Positions 17,714 through 31,838 of a stretch of DNA of 64,000 nucleotides are shown here, one piece after another. The stretch is from NCBI GenBank assembly GCA_943737045.1, contig CALSFV010000130.1, forward strand, positions 93,317 to 157,316, read 5' to 3'. The position numbers were made by a program, and so were the translations under genes. The notes under the pieces are model-generated. The model saw only the letters and a list, made by a program, of their open reading frames with translations. It was not told where the DNA came from and did not search any database. Positions within the stretch are counted from its first letter, which is position 1. Every line of letters begins with the position of its first letter. Origin of the DNA: Parapristionchus giblindavisi (Eukaryota > Nematoda > Chromadorea > Rhabditida > Diplogasteridae).

Positions 17714-18635
17714 CTTTATGTACAATATATAACTACAACTACAGTATCCCATTGCATATTCATTATCACTACTGTAAATATTATTGTATCCCGAATGTGA
17801 ACGGATAAATTACAAAGGATAAATGAATATATTTATGAAATATTGTTTATGCGATGTAAAAGCACAACAAATGGTTGGTCTCATGGAGAATAATTCTATT
17901 GTGACAAGGAAAAGAGAAGAAGAAGGCAATTAAGGGGCTGATCAATCAATCAATCGATAGATGAAGGAGTACTGTACTAATAGTATGATGAAGATGAATG
18001 AAAGACTAGATATAGATAGAAGAGAAGATGAATGGATGAATGAATGAATAGAGGAATACCGACTAACCCAAACAATCTGAAACAACAAAAACAATATTGA
18101 ATAAATTAGTACGGTATATGGAGAAGAGAAGAGAAAGGAATACACAACCCAAATAAAAGAATAAGGGTGAATATAATAGAATATAAAGGAAAAGAAGAAG
18201 AATATAAGAAAATAGAGAATCTCATAATTTTAATCTTATTATAATTACTTTTATAATAAGATACTAACTACACTCGTATATAATATAGCCTAACAAGTTA
18301 TCACACAAAAGATAAGAAAACAAAAGATAAACAATCATATGAATATATATGAGTTAATATGTTGTTGTATATAGTAGTTCAGATGAAAAGGCATTGGTGT
18401 CAGATTAGAATTGTCAACCGGTTCAATGTGAAGTCTAAACACGAAATGAAAGAAAACATCTAGAATACCGTAATCTACCGTAACCGAATTTATTGTGGGA
18501 GATTAAGGATCAATACAGAGAAACCGGGGAATAGCATCCGATATCATATTGACTGTTGATTAGTTGGGAGGAATAGAAAAGGAGATTGATCCATGAGAAT
18601 AAGACCATAATAATAGTCATAGGAAGATTAGTATC
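17714..18635. other. inverted carrier/NELF-E intergenic block
   Basis: Reverse-complement copy of the block at 7081-8009. Nothing beyond that shared sequence is seen, and the open frame at 17942-18145 is the same shadow frame found in the other copies. Confidence 0.6.
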
Positions 18636-21024
<2,389 letters not shown>

Positions 21025-21339
21025 TACCTACAGTATACCCAAGAGTTAAAAAGTGAAGGTTTTCGTGCAGTTACTGCACATTCGTTAGAATTACACCACA
21101 GACTACAAAGAAAAAGCTTAAGGGTACGATATATATATATGAATATTAACCGTTGTTCGACATCTTCTTCATCTAGATCCCTGAATCATAACCTCATAAA
21201 ACATCATCTAGTGCTTTTGTATTATTAAAATATAATTAATCAAAAGGAGAATAAAGTAACCTCTCCATTTTCTCGGGTGATAAACCGTATAGATTTGCAT
21301 GAGTAGTTATGGCTGTTTCTACAGGAATCGATCCCTTAA

Positions 21340-23399
21340 GACACCGGCTCAGTAAGATTCGAGGGTTTTGCCAGTGACCCCGGACATCGACCTCACCGAT
21401 TTGGCCCAAAATTTTTTTATGGATACCCCCATGGGCCCCCATCACAAAATGGGTATTCGTTTGGGCTGGTTCCTTGAAACACAGATGTGGCGGGTTTTCG
21501 AATTTTGAAAACTCGATTTTCACCGGAAAAAAATGGAGCGACCTAGGACCAATGTTAGTGTCGATTAATTATAAGTATAAATAGACAACAAAAACTGGCT
21601 ATACTACGGTCCGGAGATGCGATCGCAAACTGATTTTTTTACATCTTCAAAACATTCTAAAATTAATTAAAATTTTAAAACAAAAAAGTGCAGTCCAATT
21701 TTTGCCTCATCTTATAGAGCGAAAAATTCCGCGTCGAATAAGAGTAAAAAATCAAAAATCGAAGGACCCGTCTTTTGAGATAAATGGACCTGAAGTTGAC
21801 CCGAAAATATTTTTGCTTTTAAACCCCCTCATGTTTGTACTCATATTGAAGAGCTCGTCGAGTAGAACAACTTTCATGTTGAACGTTTTGTCTGAAACTC
21901 ATGAATAAGAGAAATACATGAATTAAGATTTATTGGATCCAAATCATTTCGATCGCTTGTATCTTGAGAACAAACGACTTTCATAGAATACGACCAACAA
22001 GAGAAATGATGTACTCGACGAGTACTTTAAAATGAGTATAAACATGGCAAGGTTTTGACAACTTTTTTTTCAAGACCATTTTCGAGTCCTTATTTTTCAG
22101 CATAGGGGACTAAATTTTTTTTTCGTGAAACAACAAACTGAGTATGGATTTTTGAGTTCTACAATATAGGTGAAAGCATTTTGTGCACAAACAATATTTT
22201 ACTATTGTTTTACTCAAACTTGTCTGAAAAATCGTTTGAAGTAAGTAAACTCATGTATTTTTCTTGTGCATGCGTTTCAAACAAAATGCTCAACATGAAA
22301 GTTGTTCTACTCGACGAGCTCTTCAATATGAGTACAAACACAAGGGGGTTTGAGAACAAAAATATTTTCGGGTCAATTTCAGGTCCATTTATCTCAAAAG
22401 ATGGGTCCTTCGATTTTTGATTTTTTACTCTTAATCGACGCGGAATTTTTCGCTCTATAAGATGAGGTAAAAATTGGACTGCACTTTTTTATTTTAAAAA
22501 TATTTTATTTTCGTTTTACTCAAAATTAGCAGGAAAACATGTGAAACTCTCTTATACATGAGTTTCAGACAAAACGTTCAACATGAAAGTTGTTCTACTC
22601 GACGAGCTCTTCAATATGAGTACAAACACAAGGGGGTTTGAGAACAAAACTATTTTCGGGTCAATTTCAGGTCCATTTATCTCAAAAGATGGGTCATTCG
22701 ATTTTTGATTTTTTACTCTTAATCGACGCGGAATTTTTCGCTCTATAAGATGAGGTAAAAATTGGACTGCACTTTTTTATTTTAAAAATATTTTATTTTC
22801 GTTTTACTCAAAATTAGCAGGAAAACATGTGAAACTCTCTTATACATGAGTTTCAGACAAAACGTTCAACATGAAAGTTGTTCTACTCGACGAGCTCTTT
22901 AATATGAGTACAAACACAAGGGGGTTTGAGAACAAAAATATTTTCGGGTCAATTTCAGGTCCATTTATCTCAAAAGACGGGTCCTTCGATTTTTGATTTT
23001 TTACTCTTATTCGACGCGGAATTTTTCGCTCTATAAGATGAGGCAAAAATTGGACTGCACTTTTTTGTTTTAAAATTTTAATTAATTTTAGAATGTTTTG
23101 AAGATGTAAAAAAATCAGTTTGCGATCGGATCTCCGGACCGTCGTATAGCCAGTTTTTGTTGTCTATTTATACTTATAATTAATCGACACTAACATTGGT
23201 CTTAGGTCGCTCCATTTTTTTCCGGTGAAAATCGAGTTTTCAAAATTCGAAAACCCGCCACATCTGTGTTTCAAGGAACCAGCCCAAATGAATACCCATT
23301 TTGTGATGGGGGCCCATGGGGGTATCCATTAAAAAATTTTTGGGCCAAATCGGTGAGGTCGATGTCCGGCACTTCCTGGAATCTCACTGAGCCGATGTC
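21340..23399. mobile_element. fold-back element A, TTAA target duplication (piggyBac-like ends)
   Basis: The ends GACACCGGCTCAGTAAGATT and inverse are flanked by TTAA on both sides (21336-21339, 23400-23403). The uninserted site is present upstream of carrier copies 1, 2 and the palindrome loop (near 4377, 8999, 30338), where it reads AATTAAGGG with one TTAA. The arms are imperfect inverted repeats of about 0.65 kb. The centre holds about three direct repeats of a 288 bp unit (starting near 22292, 22579, 22867) derived from the arm interior. No transposase frame was found. TTAA duplication is typical of piggyBac, although other superfamilies also use it. Confidence 0.9.
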
Positions 23400-23905
<506 letters not shown>

Positions 23906-24395
23906 AAGCCCAATCACCACCAAATTTAAGTGAAAGATCACGAGGAATTCGAGTTGATGCCTCACGAATCACATATACTACATATATTGATATGAATATT
24001 TCACATTATTAACTAGAATAAAAAAAGATGAATGGAATAAAGTATTTGTAATTGACGAATTATTATGTGTAATATAATGAAATATATGAATACCTCATTG
24101 ATAATAGGCATAATATCTCTGACTACTTGTTCCTTTGGTAGAGCTTCACCCAATGGACAATATATTCAAGTATACTGGAATATTTACTGTAGTAGTGAAA
24201 CATCTATTACCATTTATATATAGTAGAATTCGTTGTTTCCATCTTCTTTCTCTACAAATCAATCAATACAATAGTCATCTAGCTACAGTACCAATTACTA
24301 CCGTAATCAACTCACAAATGCTTTTAATTTATCCTGTATTTCTTTGAATGCTTTCTCTTCTGAAGTCAAAGACGTAGGAAAAATCAATATATCTC
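23906..24395 (-). pseudogene. inverted mosaic of PP2A-A, rhomboid intron and NELF-E exon 1-2 fragments
   Basis: Mirror copy of 8010-8500: PP2A-A exon pieces, rhomboid intron piece, then NELF-E exons 2 (part) and 1 on the minus strand (ATG pair near 24390). Having the same chimeric joints in both arms shows that the mosaic formed before the palindrome. Confidence 0.75.
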
Positions 24396-25323
24396 GCATC
24401 ATCTTTATGTACAATATATAACTACAACTACAGTATCCCATTGCATATTCATTATCACTACTGTAAATATTATTGTATCCCGACTGTGAACGGATAAATT
24501 ACAAAGGATAAATGAATATATTTATGAAATATTGTTTATGCGATGTAAAAGCACAACAAATGGTTGGTCTCATGGAGAATAATTCTATTGTGACAAGGAA
24601 AAGAGAAGAAGAAGGCAATTAAGGGGCTGATCAATCAATCAATCGATAGATGAAGGAGTACTGTACTAATAGTATGATGAAGATGAATGAAAGACTAGAT
24701 ATAGATAGAAGAGAAGATGAATGGATGAATGAATGAATAGAGGAATACCGACTAACCCAAACAATCTGAAACAACAAAAACAATATTGAATAAATTAGTA
24801 CGGTATATGGAGAAGAGAAGAGAAAGGAATACACAACCCAAATAAAAGAATAAGGATGAATATAATAAAATATAAAGGAAAAGAAGAAGAATATAAGAAA
24901 ATAGAGAATCTCATAATTTTAATCTTATTATAATTACTTTTATAATAAGACACTAACTACACTCGTATATAATATAGCCTAACAAGTTATCACACAAAAG
25001 ATAAGAAAACAAATGATAAACAATCATATGAATATATGAGTTAATATGTTGTTGTATATAGTAGTTCAGATGAAAAGGCATTGGTGTCAGATTAGAATTG
25101 TCAACCGGTTCAATGTGAAGTCTAAACACGAAATGAAAGAAAAACATCTAGAATACCGTAATCTACCGTAACCGAATTTATTGTGGGAGATTAAGGATCA
25201 ATACAGAGAAACCGGGGAATAGCATCCGATATCATATTGACTGTTGATTAGTTGGGAGGAATAGAAAAGGAGATTGATCCATGAGAATAAGACCATAATA
25301 ATAGTCAGAGGAAGATTAGTATC

Positions 25324-26103
25324 TTAGGACATTGGAGCTCCAAGACGTTTTCGAACGTTTTCATATACAACATAACTTATACTAACTGCTGGTATGACCT
25401 ACAATAGAAGAGATCAATATATAGATGATATTGAATGAATATTAAACCTTCATGAAATTGGGTGTGATTCCTCTATATAGACCTGTGAGTCCTTCATTCT
25501 TTACTATATGTCTAAATTGTCCACTCATTGTATCGGGTTGACATGGATCCGCTGAGATTGCTAAAATCAATATATTTAGTATTATGAATCATAAGAATGA
25601 TCACAATATACCATGTATACAATACCTACCATTGTTATATAAAGAAAAATGAATTGCCCCTATTATAGTTAATATGATATAAAGGAATGAAGAATAGAAA
25701 TGATAATTATAAAGTACTTACATCGTGCCTGTAGTCGAGTTCTTATCAAAGCAAGAGGATAAGAGGCTAATTGACCAAATGTTGATGAACATGTACCACA
25801 AGCTGTAAGAGATTAATTGAATGAATGGATGAATAGATGTAGATGAATAGATGAATTGATACCTAATAAAGCCAATACTCCAGGTTCAGATGATCGTGAA
25901 TGTTTACAATATAATGATTTAAGTGTTTCATATATAGCTAGATCAATACCAGCATATGGAATGATACCAAGGAGATTAGGAACATATCCCTTAATCAATT
26001 TAATTCATCATTACAATACAATCAAAGACAATCATACCTTATAGAAAGTAGAAAAGCCTTCTTTTCGATACAATTTGACAGCAAAATGAACCAATCCTTT
26101 ATG
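25324..26103 (-). pseudogene. carrier copy 4, 3' part only
   Basis: Contains the last exons from within the KGLVHFAVKLYRKEGFSTFYK exon to the stop at 25324-25326. It ends abruptly at 26103, inside the exon for carrier repeat 2, at TTTATGTA, and joins a PP2A-A fragment. No start and no EF-hands. This is the outer end of the right palindrome arm, corresponding to about 6309 in copy 1. Confidence 0.88.
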
Positions 26104-26900
26104 TATGTTAGATTGATTATAGAATGACATGTCTGTTCTGTATGAGTACATTGGGTGAAGCTCTACCAAAGGAACAAGTAGTCAGAGATATTATGCCTAT
26201 TATCAATGAGGTATTCATATATTTCATTTTATAATATAGTCCAATAATGTAAATATATTTCGTCTTTATAGCTCTCAGAAGACCACGTCCCAAATGTTCG
26301 ATTCAACGTAGCAAAAAGCCTTGCTCGTGTTGCAAAGAATGTTCCTGCCACTTAAGTTAATCTTTGATCTTTATATCGTAATCCCATGATGAATCAATAA
26401 ATGTTTCCATTTAAGAGTTCTAACATCAGATATCAAACCAATGATAACATGATTGGTTGGTGATGCTGATTTTGATGTACTACACTTTGCTGAGACTGGT
26501 AAGTTCATATCTCATTTATCAGTTATTTGTCAGTTGATATCATTGATTGATCAATTCGATATCATACAACATTACTTTCAGAACTTGTACTATAATACTC
26601 GATTGAATGTCAATAATCATCTCTTTCTCTCCCTCATCTTTATTCTTTTCGTTTCCCCGGTTAATCCATCCACGATCGATATATTGATCTTCGTCAATTG
26701 CAAATACTTTATTCCATTCATCTCTTTTTCTATTCTATTCATATTTGTAGTCCATTCACAAGAATGAATAGTATCTCTCCACTTTCTTCATTTGTCCAAT
26801 CTTGTTTCTTGCAATTCGATAAATCTACTTTCTCTATTACCTCATTTGTGCACGACTATACCAAGAGATATTAATGCAAGTAATCCAATTTATTAGTATA
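26104..26900 (+). pseudogene. paa-1: PP2A-A 3' fragment
   Basis: Matches 62265-63150 of the intact gene: the last HEAT-repeat exons and 3' flank. The donor after the exon ending NVPAT is mutated (CACTTAAG in place of CACGTAAA). The final acceptor is TTTAAG in place of TTTCAG. The last coding exon has lost seven bases (FDVLHFAETG against FDVRYFAEETKTG). Non-functional. Confidence 0.82.
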
Positions 26901-26984
26901 ACTAACAATGATTTATGAGAAGATCACAATATCGAATCCGTTAATATCCCGTATCTACTATACAATTTGTACAACAATGAGATA

Positions 26985-27170
26985 ATTCAATCATGATAGT
27001 TCCATGCATAATTAGTTGGTCGATTCCTTTGTCTAAGTGATTCTTCCATAGCTCTTCTCATCTACAAATAGTCAATTAATCAATAGATATGAATTGATAT
27101 ATCATACTTGTTCTTCTTCTCTCATTACTCCTGTATATCTATCATATCTTACTCCTGTAGTTCGTAAAAA
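26985..27170 (-). pseudogene. rhomboid 3'-terminal exon fragments
   Basis: Matches the last exons of the RHBDL4-like gene at 63230-63420 (RPTNY..WNYHD end, MRRAMEESLRQR exon, and part of the YDRYTG exon). The match breaks at about 27167 and switches to a short A-rich filler that also matches 34270-34320 in inverse, then to NELF-E 3' flank. Together with 26104-26900 it is one 1.06 kb block from the paa-1/rhomboid tail-to-tail region. Confidence 0.75.
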
Positions 27171-27401
27171 ATATGAAAAAAATACAAGATGAGAAAATTT
27201 CAGAAAAAAAGATCGAAGAAATGAAAGAGGTTTTTATTAGAAAGAAAATGATACAATGTACTTGTGAAGGAATTGTATAAATGTATAAAAATGTAAATGT
27301 ATAAAATTGTATACAGTACATATTATTCATTTCAATCGTTTTTTTATTTGATGAAACATTTTAATGATGATAAATACATAAATATATATAAATATAATGA
27401 A

Positions 27402-29015
27402 TCAATCATCATTATCCATTGACGACTTCCTTCTTTCTTTACGATTTGCTGTAATTATAATAAATAATTATTAAGATTTAGAAATTTGATGAGCCAAGAC
27501 ATTCAAGTTTGAGATTGAAGATGATGAGTATTATAATGGACACTCTTCTCTTGTATTCTCTTTACTCTCATATTACAATTACTCACTTATTTTACATTTG
27601 ACATTGAATGAAAGGAATGAATTGTATATAATACAATGAGACATAGACATAATAGATATGAATACAAGTAGAGAGGGTTACGGTATTCGTATCTCACTTG
27701 CTAATTCCCATGCACTTAATAATGATGGAATAGATGAAGTCGATGGTTGTGGTGATGTTATTCCTTCAGAACATGATAATGATTCTTCTGATACTATATC
27801 TGAAGAAATATTAGTAATCGATATGAATATTTAGACTACCGTAATCATATTGTACATTCTACAGTATCCAATATAATGACAAATGAACATGATGTGATAG
27901 AAACCTTTAGACGGACAAGATCGTGGATAAAGAGCAAATGAAACATGACGAGTCCAATGATCAACACTAGTTTGATTCAACTAAATATAATTATACAATT
28001 ACAGTAATCTACAGTAATCCAAGTACTACCTTATCGATCACTGCTCCTGCTTCTTCACGAGAATCCATCCATAACATGGCTGTTCTATAATTATCGATTA
28101 ATAGATTCAATCAATATACTCATTATAGTACCTTTTCCTTGAATCAATATCGATTGATCTCACTGTTCCAAAAGGACTGAATAGTCTTTCAAGTAGAGAT
28201 TCAGTCAATGCACATCCACTGAAAGAATAAATGAAAGATGAATCAATCAATAAATGTATAAACTTACCGTATATACAATTGAGGAGATGGTCGTGGTTCA
28301 TGAACTTTCTTCACAGGACTATCACTAATTGTTGGTGATACAAGAGGAGAAATGATCTACAATCGATATATTGAACTACATACTTATTAGATAATAAAGT
28401 ATATTAACAGATAATAAAGTATATTACCCCATCATCACTATTTAATGAATTTTTTTCGATCAGTTGATAATCTCTTCTCTAATTCTTTTGCTCTTTTGAA
28501 TGTATTACTATCATCTACCTACAATATAATTCATTAGATCAATCAATCGATAATCATCAATACTTTCTTAATCTTAATCACTCCCGATGCTATTTTCTTC
28601 CTTAATTCTTCAGTATTTGATTGAGGTTCTTCAATTTCTGAAGTAGAACTCAAATCATTATCACAACTAATCAACACATTATCTATGGTAATGTAAGCAT
28701 TAATAAAAAAAGAGCTATCGCATACTAAAATAATAAATATCAAATGGAACCAATAGACAATATTATACCATTATCATAATAAGATACTTACTTCTTTTCT
28801 TGATTTCCTTTTCTTTTATTTCATTCCGACTTATAGTAGAATTCGTTGTTTCCATCTTCTTTCTCTACAAATCAATCAATACAATAGTCATCTAGCTACA
28901 GTACCAATTACTACCGTAATCAACTCACAAATGCTTTTAATTTATCCTGTATTTCTTTGAATGCTTTCTCTTCTGAAGTCAAAGACGTAGGAAAAATCAA
29001 TATATCTCGCATCAT
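27402..29015 (-). CDS. NELF-E-like negative elongation factor subunit, most complete copy
   Basis: Predicts a roughly 235-residue nuclear protein. By family, NELF-E is the RNA-binding subunit of the complex that holds promoter-proximal RNA polymerase II. Exon 1 gives ILIFPTSLTSEEKAF, matching the conserved NELF-E N-terminus. The block NTEELRKKIASGVIKIKK followed by FKRAKxLEKRL matches the region joining the complex. A C-terminal RRM begins at QLYIRGCALTESLLERLFSP and runs to HVSFALYPR. The arginine/aspartate repeat of vertebrates is absent. Two ends are possible: a stop at 27678, or splicing at GCAA/gtgag to a last exon ending 27402. Exon 3 has two in-frame acceptors. An A7 run near 28453 (six bases in both other long copies) shifts the frame, so this copy may be inactive or misread. 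Confidence 0.72.
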
Positions 29016-29937
29016 CTTTATGTACAATATATAACTACAACTACAGTATCCCATTGCATATTCATTATCACTACTGTAAATATTATTGTATCCCGACTGT
29101 GAACGGATAAATTACAAAGAATAAATGAATATATTTATGAAATATTGTTTATGCGATGTAAAAGCACAACAAATGGTTGGTCTCATGGAGAATAATTCTA
29201 TTGTGACAAGGAAATGAGAAGAAGAAGGCAATTAAGGGGCTGATCAATCAATCAATCGATAGATGAAGGAGTACTGTACTAATAGTATGATGAAGATGAA
29301 TGAAAGACTAGATATAGATAGAAGAGAAGATGAATGGATGAATGAATGAATAGAGGAATACCGACTAACCCAAACAATCTGAAACAACAAAAACAATATT
29401 GAATAAATTAGTACGGTATATGGAGAAGAGAAGAGAAAGGAATACACAACCCAAATAAAAGAATAAGGGTGAATATAATAGAATATAAAGGAAAAGAAGA
29501 AGAATATAAGAAAATAGAGAATCTCATAATTTTAATCTTATTATAATTACTTTTATAATAAGATACTAACTACACTCGTATATAATATAGCCTAACAAGT
29601 TATCACACAAAAGATAAGAAAACAAATGATAAACAATCATATGAATATATATGAGTTAATATGTTGTTGTATATAGTAGTTCAGATGAAAAGGCATTGGT
29701 GTCAGATTAGAATTGTCAACCGGTTCAATGTGAAGTCTAAACACGAAATGAAAGAAAACATCTAGAATACCGTAATCTACCGTAACCGAATTTATTGTGG
29801 GAGATTAAGGATCAATACAGAGAAACCGGGGAATAGCATCCGATATCATATTGACTGTTGATTAGTTGGGAGGAATAGAAAAGGAGATTGATCCATGAGA
29901 ATAAGACCATAATAATAGTCAGAGGAAGATTAGTATC

Positions 29938-30133
29938 TTAGGACATTGGAGCTCCAAGACGTTTTCGAACGTTTTCATATACAACATAACTTATACTAAC
30001 TGCTGGTATGACCTAAAATGAAAGGGATCAATATATAGATGATATTGAATGAATATTGAACCTTCATGAAATTGGGTGTGATTCCTCTATATAGACCTGT
30101 GAGTCCTTCATTCTTTACTATATGTCTAAATTG
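29938..30133 (-). pseudogene. carrier copy 5, last two exons only
   Basis: The final exon (stop 29938-29940) and most of the preceding exon are present. The match ends in the middle of ...SGQFRHI, where the sequence becomes a T-rich filler and then inverts into carrier 5' DNA. The donor after the penultimate exon and part of the intron differ slightly from the other copies. Confidence 0.85.
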
Positions 30134-30213
30134 TTTATTTTATTTTTCCTTTATTTTTCATTTTATTTTTCAGTTTATTTTTCCTATCGTTTAAATGTTT
30201 CACGAATCCTTGT

Positions 30214-30640
30214 ATGAGGTAGGTCTGTATCATGACGATGATATAATATGTAGATTGTCGTGTAGATGTGGACACGTGCGATAAGCGTGCAGTTCACGTG
30301 TACATTTCTATACTATCATACAAATACAAATATTCCAATTAAGGGATCGATTCCTGTAGAAACAGCCATAACTACTCATGCAAATCTATACGGTTTATCA
30401 CCCGAGAAAATGGAGAGGTTACTTTATTCTCCTTTTGATTAATTATATTTTAATAATACAAAAGCACTAGATGATGTTTTATGAGGTTATGATTCAGGGA
30501 TCTAGATGAAGAAGATGTCGAACAACGGTTAATATCCATATATATATATCGTACCCTTAAGCTTTTTCTTTGTAGTCTGTGGTGTAATTCTAACGAATGT
30601 GCAGTGACTGCACGAAAACCTTCACTTTTTAACACTTTTC
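30214..30640 (+). promoter_or_regulatory. carrier upstream segment forming the loop of palindrome 2
   Basis: Matches about 8838-9295 upstream of carrier copy 2, ending just before the ATG. It sits between two inverted filler copies (TTTATTTTTCCTATCGTTTA near 30173-30195 and inverse near 30660-30685). It has no gene downstream in the right orientation; the next sequence is the inverted filler and then the carrier last exon. Confidence 0.75.
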
Positions 30641-30719
30641 ACAAGGATTCGTGAAACATTTAAACGATAGGAAAAATAAACTGAAAAATAAAATGAAAAA
30701 TAAAGGAAAAATAAAATAA

Positions 30720-30916
30720 ACAATTTAGACATATAGTAAAGAATGAAGGACTCACAGGTCTATATAGAGGAATCACACCCAATTTCATGAAGGTTTAATA
30801 TTCATTCAATATCATCTATATATTGATCTCTTCTATTGTAGGTCATACCAGCAGTTAGTATAAGTTATGTTGTATATGAAAACGTTCGAAAACGTCTTGG
30901 AGCTCCAATGTCCTAA
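30720..30916 (+). pseudogene. carrier copy 6, last two exons only
   Basis: Inverted twin of copy 5: starts inside the penultimate exon and ends with the normal stop at 30914-30916. It lies in the right arm of palindrome 2, upstream of the interrupted NELF-E copy. Confidence 0.85.
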
Positions 30917-31838
30917 GATACTAATCTTCCTATGACTATTATTATGGTCTTATTCTCATGGATCAATCTCCTTTTCTATTCCTCCCAACTAATCAACAGT
31001 CAATATGATATCGGATGCTATTCCCCGGTTTCTCTGTATTGATCCTTAATCTCCCACAATAAATTCGGTTACGGTAGATTACGGTATTCTAGATGTTTTC
31101 TTTCATTTCGTGTTTAGACTTCACATTGAACCGGTTGACAATTCTAATCTGACACCAATGCCTTTTCATCTGAACTACTATATACAACAACATATTAACT
31201 CATATATATTCATATGATTGTTTATCATTTGTTTTCTTATCTTTTGTGTGATAACTTGTTAGGCTATATTATATACGAGTGTAGTTAGTATCTTATTATA
31301 AAAGTAATTATAATAAGATTAAAATTATGAGATTCTCTATTTTCTTATATTCTTCTTCTTTTCCTTTATATTCTATTATATTCACCCTTATTCTTTTATT
31401 TGGGTTGTGTATTCCTTTCTCTTCTCTTCTCCATATACCGTACTAATTTATTCAATATTGTTTTTGTTGTTTCAGATTGTTTGGGTTAGTCGGTATTCCT
31501 CTATTCATTCATTCATCCATTCATCTTCTCTTCTATCTATATCTAGTCTTTCATTCATCTTCATCATACTATTAGTACAGTACTCCTTCATCTATCGATT
31601 GATTGATTGATCAGCCCCTTAATTGCCTTCTTCTTCTCTTTTCCTTGTCACAATAGAATTATTCTCCATGAGACCAACCATTTGTTGTGCTTTTACATCG
31701 CATAAACAATATTTCATAAATATATTCATTTATCCTTTGTAATTTATCCGTTCACATTCGGGATACAATAATATTTACAGTAGTGATAATGAATATGCAA
31801 TGGGATACTGTAGTTGTAGTTATATATTGTACATAAAG

